A stretch of 64,000 nt of DNA, from contig NC_134015.1 in assembly GCF_040712315.1 (NCBI RefSeq), positions 4,983,945 to 5,047,944 on the forward strand, in the 5' to 3' direction. The position numbers were made by a program, and so were the translations under genes. Source of the DNA: Castanea sativa. Lineage: Eukaryota > Streptophyta > Magnoliopsida > Fagales > Fagaceae. The notes beneath the pieces are model-generated. The model was not told the origin of the DNA. It made no database searches and was given only the letters and a program-made list of their open reading frames with translations. Below are positions 34,042 to 45,123 of the stretch, piece by piece (within the stretch, counting starts at the first letter, position 1; every line of letters starts with the position of its first letter).

Positions 34042-34727
34042 AAACTATTTATACTACTAACTATGCAAGCATCTAAGCTTGCTCGGTAGTTTTTCTTGAA
34101 TTTATTAGGGTTTAAACCATGATTGTTAAAAAAAAAAATCAAGTATAGGAATAATTAGTATCATGATTCATGAGTGTATGTTTTTTCCATCATGAACTTA
34201 CATCATCAAAAACTAAGTCTCGATTTCTCTTCTCCATAATTAGTATAGGAATAATTAGTATCATGATTCATTGCTTTAGTACTAACAGTAAAATTCCATC
34301 TTTTTACTTATCTTTATAGTGATGATCGGCCCCACTTTTAAAATGCTAATATAGAATTTCCTCAACAAAAAAAATGCTAATATAGAAAATGGACTATTTA
34401 TGGGGTGTGTTCATAATAATAATAATAATAATAATAATAATCATCATCATCATCATCGTCATCTTATGGAATTGTACTCTTTATCCTCACATAACTGTGG
34501 ATTCCCAATAATTAAATTTATGATAGGACTTACTAATCATTTGGGAGGAAGTAGTAGTCATTTATTATACCTCCAGAGTATTCCATAATCTTTCAAATTA
34601 GTATGTTACTTGAAATGTTCAAAGAGTTATTGGTCACACCATAAGTAATGTAAAAGGCATCTGCATGAAAGGCTTCTCTTGCTTGCTTTCATCCACTTCC
34701 TCATATTTCTCATTCGTTTTCCTTTGT
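34042..34727. other. Upstream region of TNL-B
   Basis: No gene. Contains a direct repeat of aattagtataggaataatt-like sequence (34140 and 34240) and a compound (AAT)n-(CAT)n microsatellite at 34412-34464. Confidence 0.6.
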
Positions 34728-34739
34728 TATATTATATGG
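34728..34739 (+). promoter_or_regulatory. Possible TATA box of TNL-B
   Basis: TATA-rich tatattatatgg about 63 bp before the ATG at 34802, followed by a pyrimidine-rich leader (ttttctctctcctttc). In this AT-rich context the call is weak. Confidence 0.3.
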
Positions 34740-34801
34740 ACACCACTTCACAATTTTCTCTCTCCTTTCAGGTCTTCTCAATTATATCCTCATAGTTTCC
34801 A

Positions 34802-37800
34802 ATGGCTCTTATGACCAACAAAGGAGCCCCATCGTCCTCTTTCACCTACCAACACAAAAATTTCGATGTTTTCTTGAGCTTTAGAGGTGAAGATACATGT
34901 CATGGTTTCACAAGCCAATTGTATAATGCTTTGTGTCAGTGGGGCATTCACACCTTCATCAATGATAATCTCCAAAGAGAAGAACAAATCTCTACACAAC
35001 TTCTCAAAATCATTGAGAGCTCAATGATTTCAATAATTGTATTTTCTGAAAACTATGCATCATCCACTAGGTGCTTGGATGAACTTGTCAAGATTATTGA
35101 GTGTAAAAAAAAATGTTCAGTTGGTGCGGCCAATTTTTTATAATGTGGATCCATCAGAAGTTCGTAACCAAAAAGGAAAGTTTGGGGAAGCACTTGCTAA
35201 ACATGAGGAAAAATTTAAGGATAACAGGAAGGTACAAACTTGGAGGAAAGCTCTATATGAAGCAGCCAATATATCTGGTTGGCATTACAAACACAAGTAT
35301 GTATTTAGTGATTGCTCTTGTACTTTAATAAGTTTTAATGATTTTGTAATGACCACTAGATTCTTTTTTTTGGGTGCAACAGGACAACACCCACCCTTAA
35401 CCAAGAACAAACCACTAGATTCTATTGGTAAACAACTACCTTAACTGTTCACTTCCTCCCCTACATTTTGACCAAGGACATGGCTTGTGACCAGTGCATT
35501 AGTGTACTAGACATGTTAGGATATGGACACTTGTCTAAAGTTGGACATATGTCTGCATCCTAACATGTCCACTGCACTAATGCATTGGACACAGTCCCAA
35601 CCCTTTAACAAATTATAAAAAGTATTCTTTTCTAAACATAGTTCTACTAAGGTAACTAGATATAGGTTAATGAATAGAAATTATAGAACTTAATATTAGG
35701 TTATTTTCCTAATTGATTAGAAATGTCTCCGACATATTATTTAGAAATTTTTGAAAGACATTAATAATTTTGGATTGTCCATGCAATTTTGAAAACTAAT
35801 TTCAAAGCAAAAAAAAAAAAAAATCCTAATGTAATAATAATAATCAGATCTTTAAATTTCATGTCAATTACTTAAATTTGAAATACTTTAGTTGTAGTAC
35901 GCAAAATCTATGTCTTGAACTTAGTTCACGTTCATTTTTTTTTCATTCTATAGTCTAATTCATCATATATTCATATGCTTTCTAAATGACAGCTGCAGTG
36001 AGTTCAAATTTATCCAAGAAATTGTCGAAGAGATCTCAAATTCTAAATTAAACCGCACGCCATTATTTGTTGCTAGATACCCAGTTGGAATATATTATCG
36101 TGTGGAGGCACTAAAGTTACTTTTAGATATTGGGTCAAATGATGTTCGTATGGTAGGTATGTATGGCCCTGGTGGAGTGGGTAAGACTACCATCGCTAAA
36201 GCTGTTTATAACATGGTATATGCTCATTTTGAGGGAAGCAGCTTTTTAGAAAATGTTAGAGACAGGTTTGGGATATTTAATGGTGGAATTAAATTACAAG
36301 AGACACTTCTTTATGAGATTATAGGGGATGTAAATCTGAAGGTTAGCAACGTATGTAGAGGAATCAATTTGATAAAGGAGAGGCTTTGCAGTAAAATGAT
36401 TCTTTTAATTATTGATGATGTGGATAAATCAGACCAGATAGAAACATTAATTGGACAATGTGATTTCTTTGCCTCTGGAAGTAGAATCATTATAACCACA
36501 AGAGATAAACACTTGCTAGCTTCTTTTGGAAAAAGCATTTCAACCTACAAGGTTAAAGAATTAGATGATCATGAAGCTCTTGAATTATTTAGTTTGCATG
36601 CATTCCAAAGAAACAAACCCAAGGAAGATTATTTAGAACTTACCAAGCAAGTTATATGTTATGCTAAAGGCATCCCATTAGCTCTAGCAATAATCGGTTC
36701 TGATTTGCATAGAAGAAATGGAATGGAATGGAAAAGCATGTTAGATAAGTATGGAAGAATTCCTAACAAAGAAATTCAAAAGATACTCCAAATAAGTTAT
36801 GAAGGATTGGAAGAAACTGAACAAGATATTTTCCTTGATATTGCATGTTTCTTCAAGGGATTTTGCAAAAATTATGTTGTAGATATACTAAATTCTTGCA
36901 ATTTATACCCAATCATTGGTATGCAAAGACTCACTGAGAAGTGTCTCATAACTATTGATCAACATGACAAATTACGGATGCATGACTTGGTACAACAAAT
37001 GGGTAGAGAAATTGTTCGACAAGAATCACCCGAGATGCCCGGACTACGTAGCAGGTTATGGTGTTATGAGGATGCTTTAGAAGTACTAACTGAAAATAAG
37101 GTATAACTTGCTTTAATTCACCTTTTTTATTTCCTTGATAGAGAAAATTTAATGACATTTTTTATGGATTTTTCCTTGATATATATATTTTTTCCTTTTG
37201 TTGTGGAAGTAAATTCAAATCCATCTATATGGTTAAAAGTTAATGTTATTATATTTTAGGCAAATTCTTTTGCATGATGTGATTTTCTAAATGTTTTGTT
37301 TAATTAGGGATCCAAAAATATTCGAGGCATGATGATATGCTCACCTGAACGAGTGAAGTTCCAATTAGAACCTAAATGTTTTGAAAATATGAAAAATCTC
37401 AAGTTCCTTATTGTTGCTAATGTACATATTTGTGGAGGTATTGAATATCTTCCCAATGAATTAAGGTTACTTGATTGGCCTGAATTCCCTTTATCTTCCT
37501 TACCATCCAATTTTCGTCCTCAAAAACTCATTGCACTCAACATGCCACAAAGTCGGGTTATTTTGGACAAACTTCTCGAGGTATAATCATTTTTATTTAT
37601 TTATAAATTATTTCTTCTTTAAAATATATTTTAAACTTTGTTGAAGCTATTTTTTTTTTCTACATATGGGACAATTAAGAAACTTGACATACATGAATTT
37701 TCATTCCTGTCAATACATAACGAAATTATCCGACTTATCCATTGCAACCCCAAATGTAAAGGAATTGAATCTCAATGAATGTACAAATTTAGTTGAAGTT

Positions 37801-39401
37801 CACGAGTCGGTTGGACGTCTTGATAAGCTTGAAAAGTTGGACCTCACTAAGTGCATTGAACTTCGAATTCTTCCAAGCTGTCTTAGGATGAAATCTCTTA
37901 AACAGTTAGTTCTTTATCGGTGCAGAAAACTTGAGAAGTTCCCCAATATTTTGGAAGAAATGGGTGGTTTAGAGTATCTAACTTTTATTGGAACTGCTAT
38001 TAAAGAGTTACCTCCATCATTTGGGAATCTTACTAGAATTGAGAGATTACACTTGGGTTCAGGTTATCTTCCAAGTGGCATCTATAATTTGCAACATCTT
38101 CGTCACCTTTATATTTGGGGAGATATTAAATTTCCAAAGGACATGGAGGTTGATCGACAAGCTTTGTGCAATTATGACGATGGCTCTTCCAAATATGTGT
38201 TCCAGAACTTGACATATCTAGCTCTTCTTTTTTCAAGAAATAGTTCAGAAATAGAATTTATTTTGACTTCTTGCTGCCCTCTCTCCTTGCAAAGTTTATT
38301 CTTTCAAACTGGCGATTTCACCCTCCCTGAATGCATTATCAGATTCAATAGATTACGTTGGCTTAGCATTTGGGATTCCATGTTGCTTCAGGAAATTCCA
38401 AAGCTTCCAGAAAGTATAAGAAGAGTAGAAGTAGTAAAAAGCTTCTCTTTGAATTCAAAAGCATTAAGCAAATTATTGCTTCAGGTAACTCTCTCTTAAC
38501 TTTATGAAGAACAATTTTGATTACCTTCACAAATGTTTTTATTGGATTTGCTAAACTTCAATTTCTTGAATTTCCTAATTGCATGCAGTTTGGAAGAACT
38601 TTAGGGCTGCCACAAAATATGGCATGTTCAGGTGTGAGAGGAGACATATTAATGGATTCACAGTCATCTAACAGATTATCGCATCAGATTGATCTCTCTT
38701 CATGGTGCCACCCCTCCAAGATCACTGAATTTCGAGATAATTTCCGTGTTAGTCAATATAACTTACGAAATTTTTATGAAGATGACACTGGATGTGAATG
38801 TCACATTATAGTACCAGGAAATGAGATTCCAAAGTGGTTCAACCATCAAAGTGTTGAAAGTTTCATATCATTGTGGGTTGGTCCAGAATTTCCAACATTT
38901 GCTCTTTGTCTTTCTTTATGTCTGGATGATGAAGATGAATACAGTTTTTTTTGTGTTGTTGACATTTTCATCAATGGATATAAACGAACGCTGGCAAAGA
39001 AGTTCTTTGAGAATTATCGTTGCGATCATCGGTGGTTTTACGGTGCATCTGAGAGCCTGCTGCAGCAGGAAGTTGGAAACTTTACTCAAGGAGATAGGAA
39101 TCACGTCGAAATTTCATGTAAAATCTCTTGTTGGACTAGCAAAACTGGCAGAGATATCGCTCCTTCCATTGCAAGGTTGGGGGTCCATGTGAAATGTATT
39201 TGTGGTCTTCATAGTTCCATTATCAGCCATGAAAACCATGATGAACTAGTCCAACCAATGGGCAATCGAATTTCCAAGAGAATTGTGCACCAACGACTCA
39301 GACCATTTCTTCCTCGTGGTTGCCGTTTTATCCTGCGCAGACTGTACCATACTCGGTGCCCGACCCGGAGTGCTTCTGGTCGACCAATACTGAAAGCATG
39401 A
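34802..39401 (+). pseudogene. TIR-NB-LRR resistance gene, unit B (probably inactivated)
   Basis: Exons: 34802-35296 (TIR), 35999-37100 (NB-ARC), 37308-37580, 37666-38484 (LRR), 38589-39401 (C-JID). TIR: FDVFLSFRGEDT then C in place of the usual R, with the NADase glutamate region RCLDELVKII. NB-ARC: P-loop GPGGVGKTT, kinase-2 LLIIDDVD, RNBS-B SRIIITTRDK, GIPLAL, RNBS-D FLDIACFFKG and MHD LRMHDLV, all present. C-JID: CHIIVPGNEIPKWFNHQS. Three lesions: a frame change in A9 at 35105-35113, after which the TIR continues in another frame (VRPIFYNVDPSEVRNQ); AT instead of AG at the acceptor 37664-37665; and a stop at 39399-39401 that removes the basic tail kept in TNL-A. The exon 1 donor (35297) and the exon 2 acceptor (35997-35998) are intact. 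A homopolymer sequencing error could explain the first lesion but not the second. Confidence 0.88.
35496..35583. repeat. Palindromic MITE-like hairpin in TNL-B intron 1
   Basis: Arms 35496-35522 and 35557-35583 are inverted repeats (gcattagtg and acatgttaggat in common, few mismatches) within the TIR/NB-ARC intron. Confidence 0.7.
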
Positions 39402-40559
39402 AAAATCAGTAACAAGAGAAAGAGGCCCTTAGTAGCAAGGAGTAGCAATTTTTTGTAGGCAGCTCAAGACCATTGCCAGTGTTCGGATAGTCTGATTAGA
39501 GAGAGACGACGCCATGGTGAACCAAAAATAAAAAAACTAAAGTGACTTCGCCAAAAAATGAACAAGGTCGAAGAATTTGAGAACCTCTTGATAAAAAATT
39601 TGAATGAAGAAATATGCCAAGGTACTATTCTATTATGACATTTTTGCTCCATCCCTTACAAAGCATATTCAAAATTTCATCTAAAATCTTTGCAAGCTGC
39701 TGAAAATATTGACAATTCAAAATAATGGAGCTCCAATAATGAGCTTATCACTGGAGCAGTGGAGCTGGATGAGTGTAATTTCTGCTTAAAGTTATTTGCA
39801 ACTTTGCATTAGAGCTCATTCACTACAACAAATCAGACTTTTTTCAAGGGTCAAAACCCCTAAAAAAAGTATTAAAAAACCTTGAAAGAAGTTATTTTAA
39901 GAGTCCAACTGACCCTTGATAACCTTTGAAACATATACCGTCGAAAAAGAAATTTTGAGAGCCTTCATGACCCTCAAAACAAGTGCTCTAACCTAATTTT
40001 GAGGGTCAAGAGACCCTTAAATAAACTTTTACCAAGGTTTAAAAGATTTATATTTACAACCCTTGATAAATAAAGTTATTTAAAGGGTCTCTTGACCCTC
40101 AAAATAAGATTTTATTTTATTTAAAAAAAAAAAACCACAATCATGCACAATATATATATATTCATGTTGAAACTATCATATTGAAGAAGCATATTAGTGC
40201 AAATAGATATCAAAAGAAAAATGTCACCCAATTGCAACTACTAGGAACCAAAGCTTAAATATCAAATTGAAGTTACAAAATTTTGAAAAATACATTTTTT
40301 TTTTCAATCCACTTCAATAATTTCAGCATTTCTCAACAATAAGATGTGGTTACTAACACATCTTGTCCTACAATAATTAACACCAACACCCAATCAAACA
40401 ATCAAGAACTAATTTGGAACATAAACTATAGTATAGAATTTATCTCTATTGTTTTTTAAACAATAGCATGATGTGGGATTTTCCCATAACCAATTTGATG
40501 TCAGTAATCCAGAGATTCAAACAATGTTCACAGTTAAACAAGTTATTTTCAGCTTTACC

Positions 40560-43500
40560 TGAGCACTTAGAAAATGTGGAACCCGAACCCTTTTGGAGCC
40601 ATCAGCTAAACGTTTACATGGTAATACACTTTCCACAGCAGGGGAATCATTACTGACCTGCAAGCATGCAAGGGAACAACACAAGTATAAGAACAATTTT
40701 ATCTTTGCTGAAATCAAATTCAATTCAATTTCCTTAAATCGTGGATAAAAGTTTATGCTATGGTTTTAATCTACAACAGGATTTAAAAGATTAATTAAGA
40801 CAAAAGTTAGGACGAGAATCTGATGTTTAATCTACCAAGAGTTGTATCTTGTAAATGTTTTGTCTCAATAGTATATAAGATTATAAAAATAAATAAAAAA
40901 GAGATTGTAATCGCAGAAATAAGGTTTTCTGGGTCCTGATTGCAACAAAACTCTGCCTTGAGAATCAGAATTTATGCCTAACATAAGGTGAATGCAGCAA
41001 GAATGATCATATCCCCAAAAAAGAACCATTATTCATTCTTAGAATTTACAAAACTTATTGTAAACATGAAATTAAAATTCAGCTTGCTGTGCACTTCAAC
41101 CATGTGTAGGAGTTAACTTTGCTTGCTATTAGTCTATTCTTGCTATAGTTGCCTACCAACTTAGATAGTAAATGAATCAACGATTCCTAACATTTAAATA
41201 TCAGAGAATTTAGCACTAACACAGTACAATGCTGCAATCATGTTGATCATGCAATTTAGATGGATCTATTTCCAAGATTCAGTTTTCTGATTATTAAACA
41301 CAGCTTGTACACAAAGCTGTTTTTGGATTCTATCTTACCTGACTTTCAATGGCCCCTATCAACAACTCTTGACAGCCCGATGCATGCACACTTTCTAATT
41401 TGGAGCACTCTAAAAGTAACAGTTATCCTGGATACATAAACATGGTCATCAATTATATGTTGTTTGATAATAAAGAAAAATTACAATCATTATCTAAGAA
41501 TGATTCATCAAATAACATACCTGGATGCAAATTCTTACAAGAGTTTAGATTTAGATCATTCAGTTCGCGCTTTAAATATAAAGCCTCGCATTCAAATTCA
41601 CAAACTAAGAGCCCAAGAGAAGACCATACAAGAATACACAAGTAACTTTTTAATTTAAAGAGTCTCACATCTAAGCCAGTAACAACCCCACAACCGAGTT
41701 TCTTCGGCCGACCATGCTTGATAATCAGCTTTGGTAAATATGAGGGTTTGCGTGTTTCTTAATTCCCAATCACTCGCTTTCATCGTGGATTCCATTTTGG
41801 GAATTGGGATCACAAATGGTCATGCCACAATCCATGAGCAAGAAGTGGCAATTGAGCCGTAGCAAACTGAATGCCACCGAAAATTACGTACAACGCTTCA
41901 ATGAACAGAGGCAGTGTGAAAACAAAGATTACCAAACAAAAGACTAAAAATCAGATAAAAATCCTCAAATGGGTAATTACTTGAAGTAATATTAGGACAA
42001 AGAGCAAGGAGGAGTCTTGAAAGTGTTCCAGGAACACATTGCGATCATTCCAATGCCACTATCACTAATGCTTGATCTGCAAATAGAAGTATAGCATTAA
42101 AAAAAATCTCAAACATTATGAGTAGCGAAGAAGCTATCATCTTGAAGTTTACATATATTTTAACATTTTCTACTCTTGTTACAAAGCCTACAAATGAAGG
42201 TTCAAGCCAACTTGTTCAATAGGCAAACTTAAGGCAATTTACAATGTTACACAAACATGAAAGTTCTAGATTCGTAAGATAAAAATGCTACTCTTTATCC
42301 ATAGACATGATGGTTACCTTCAACATGGGAGCATAAAATCAAAATTGGATATAGCAATGCTCATTTTAAAAAAAGGTTTTGGCTCCCACATGCAATTCTT
42401 ACCTTATAAGTCCCTATTCGGTATTTTATTTAATATTAGGACAGATTCATTTCATAGTGCTTGTAAATTATGTACAAGCCGGTATTTAACTTGGTAACAA
42501 TACCAACACAATCAATTAACCATCTTATGGAAGGTTGAAAACAGTTGTACTTGGGAGGAAAAACATACCCACTGTGTCAAGCAATTCTAAGTTCGGATAG
42601 CTTGAAGCAATGGCAAAGAACAGATGCATGCAGTGATTTCAGATCCAAGAACAAGTGAAAGCATTCGCAATCTCCTCGAACGTGAGAGCGCCAACTTATA
42701 TTATTGCTATCCAAAGTGGTCAAAATAGGACTTTCAGCTTGCTAAATAGTGAAGTATCTCGAAGAATTCTAGACATGCCAAAAAAAATTACTAAATACCA
42801 CACTAAAGTCATAAATCATGGATATGTGACAAACCTTAGATTTGGCAACGAGTAAGAGCAAGCACAACAGAATGAGAAAGACGAACCGATGCAATGTGTA
42901 TGTTTTGCAACCTTAAGCAATTCCTTCCCAAACCATCAACCATGGTAGTAAGATCGTGCTATCATTTTCTTGACGATAAAATTCTAAGGAAATCTCCTTG
43001 AGATTTGGGCGAAATTAAAAACCTATGGACACATACAAAGGAATTAACTTAAATGCAGAAGAGAAAGAAAACATTGAATTGCAATTCTAGAGAAAGATCA
43101 CACCTCAAGCAATAATAAAAAGGAAAAGGGAAAAAAAATCACCATCTTAGAGTGTGAGTAAAGATCCGAAAGCCAAAGTGTAGAAAGGCTTGACGAACAA
43201 AGAACAAAACCCCCTAGATTAGAACACCCTTCCATCTTAAGGCTTTTAAGACATCTTTTATCCGCAACAAAACGACCCAATTCATCGCTGCGTTTGAAAT
43301 TCATAAAATCAACTCTATCAATCAATCAATTGATACAAAACAAGCTTTTTGCCAGCTGAGGAAAAAAATGGTAAATGCTATGGATCATGTAGCAGCAAAA
43401 ATAATGGCCTAAGCACAAACTAAAATAAGTGGTAAAACAACCAAAGTAGTGAACACTAACCAGTTGGTATCCTAAGCACGTAAACAAATCCAACACTGTT

Positions 43501-44028
43501 ATGAAAATTTAAAAGCACAGCAACCAAACCCACAAAAATTAGTTCAATTTAATAGCTTCATAGAGTAAACTATTGCACATAACACACACGCGCACGGGCA
43601 CACGCACACACACATGGGAGAATATATCTATAACAATTGCATCCAAATATCAAACAGAGAAAATATTCTGAGTCATTTTACATCCACTATTTTACAAAAT
43701 TGATGCATTGATGTACACATTTTAAAAGGCCAAAAAGTAATGTCTACATTTAAAACATGAAAATAGATGTGAGAGAATAATGCCCCCATCCAATAATAAT
43801 AATAAAGTTACACTTCTAAACTAATTTTTTAGATTTGCAGTGTAGATCACATTGTGCATTATACAAGACAACCCGATAATTTCACCCAAAAAAAAAACAA
43901 AAACAAAAAGAGAACAGGAATTATACCCATTGATCCGATTAACCGCGGTATCGGATTTCAAGATCTCCATAAATTCCAGATTAGGGCATGAAAATGCAAT
44001 GCAAGCTAACATTGAGTCCCTTCTGTCT
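40560..44028 (-). pseudogene. F-box/LRR-repeat gene fragment (FBL10-like), captured in CACTA
   Basis: Exon-like blocks in gene order on the minus strand: 44028-43927 (SMLACIAFSCPNLEFMEILK); 43287-43143 (DELGRFVADKRCLKSLKMEG, CSSSLSTLWLSDLY); 43022-42840 (EISLEF, RQENDS, TMVDGLGRNC, SVRLSHSVVLAL); 42625-42574 (AIASSYPNLELLD); 42076-41991 (SSISDSGIGMI); about 41900-41690 (QFATAQLPLL, DCGMTICDPNSQN); 41605-41550 (LNDLNLNSCKNLHPG); 41402-41345 (LESVHASGCQELLIGAIESQ); 40660-40575 (KRLADGSKRVRVPHF). Splice sites GT/AG survive at several borders, for example donor 43925-43926 and acceptor 43288-43289 in matching phase. Frameshifts in the 43022 and 42076 exons and the absence of an F-box show it is not a working gene. 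The donor was probably an F-box/LRR-repeat protein 10-type gene, a substrate receptor of SCF ubiquitin ligases; the name is from memory of the motif series. Confidence 0.8.
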
Positions 44029-44233
44029 CTGTAAAGTCTTATTATCAAATATAAACAATCCAACATGTCCAATTATCAGATGTCAGATTTCGCTATTTCA
44101 ATAACAACCCTTCAATAACAACATGTCCTATGTTATTTCAATTATCAGATGTCAGATTATAAAGTGCGATTGTCCGTAATTAAAGTTCTACCAGGTAATT
44201 TCCAAATTCAAATTTTTTTTTCTCGGGAAACAA

Positions 44234-44237
<4 letters not shown>

Positions 44238-44286
<49 letters not shown>
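44238..44286. repeat. (GA)n microsatellite
   Basis: About 24 GA units between the PB1 and F-box/LRR fragments in the CACTA cargo. Confidence 0.95.
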
Positions 44287-44291
<5 letters not shown>

Positions 44292-44329
44292 AATCAGACA
44301 AAAGGGCGGAGGAGAAAGCTCTGACTATC

Positions 44330-44723
44330 AACGGTAGTCGGAGATAGGATCGCCTAAGATCGCACCTCAACCTATCGTCGACGTGATCGAAATTAGGGTT
44401 TCCAAGTCGCCGATCGGCAATTGACACCGAAGATTCACCGATGATCCACATAACTCTCCGAGATTCATAATAAACTATGTAACAACAACAAGAAAAAAAA
44501 AATGATTAATTATTCACAAAAAACCACACGAATTCACAAAAATCGAATCTGAAAATGGAAGAGCACGCAAACCTGTGAAAGAAATAGAGCGATCGACGGC
44601 GAGGACACGTGTCAGGCCACCGGCGTAACGAAGAGTGCCGTCGGTGTAGCGAGGGAGGATTTTCCCGCCATAACTGCAGAGGAATTTGATGGTCTTTGTG
44701 TATTTGCTGTTGTTGGACTCCAT
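44330..44723 (-). pseudogene. PB1-domain gene 5' end, captured in CACTA
   Basis: Minus strand. Exon 1 is 44723-44573: MESNNSKYTKTIKFLCSYGG, then KILPRYTDGTLRYAGGLTRV, LAVDRSISFT, with a CAG/GT donor at 44571-44572. This is the start of an octicosapeptide/Phox/Bem1p (PB1) domain with the basic KILPR cluster. After an intron of about 110 bp the domain continues near 44455 (GELCGSSVNLRCQLPIGDLE, TLISITS) with a 1-base frame slip and then a stop. The upstream GA-rich leader up to about 44960 looks like the native 5' UTR. In the donor, PB1 would mediate head-to-tail protein interaction. Confidence 0.8.
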
Positions 44724-45123
44724 GAAAGCTTTTGAAAGTTCGAGAGAGAGAGAGAGAGTTTTTTAGGGAGAGAAACTGGGTTGAACAAAATGAAAATGGG
44801 TTTTCTAAGAGAGCGAGCAAAGATTTTATTCAAAAATTTCTGAATTCTGAGTTTTTGAGAGAGAGAGACTTTATTTCGAGGGTTTTGAAATATTTGGATA
44901 TCTTTTATTAAGGGTTGCGTTAGAATTTTGTTGAAGAATGTAAAATTTGGAGGCAGCAATTACCCGGGGATTTAGTTTTTAAGTTTATTTCAAGGTTTTG
45001 ATTACCATTGCAATAAAATTAGTCAGAGGATAATTAGTGCGCCAGTTTGTTAGTGTTTGTTTCAACCATTTTTAGTGAACCCTTGAAAAAAGTGGGTTGA
45101 AACAAGTCATGTTTCTTGTAGTG

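Larger units (their letters stand above)
39821..45123 (-). mobile_element. Pack-type CACTA element carrying host gene fragments
   Basis: 5303 bp. Ends CACTACAA on both sides (left cactacaacaaatcagactt, right, reversed, cactacaagaaacatgactt), then a shared ttttttcaagggt block and sub-terminal gaccctt / aagggtc words (39850-40110). The 3-bp duplication is att (39818-39820 and 45124-45126). No CACTA transposase is seen. The interior holds fragments of two host-type genes, both on the minus strand and with introns, so the cargo was taken as genomic DNA. The element is absent from unit A, although about 100 bp of flank there has diverged. Confidence 0.85.

Noticed and set aside
34400..34588. Frame with poly-N and poly-H tracts upstream of TNL-B
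   Set aside because: Translation of the (AAT)n-(CAT)n microsatellite, no other support.
44188..44451. Minus-strand frame with a SLSLSL tract
   Set aside because: The tract is the (GA)n microsatellite; only the part corresponding to PB1 exon 2 has meaning, and in a different frame.
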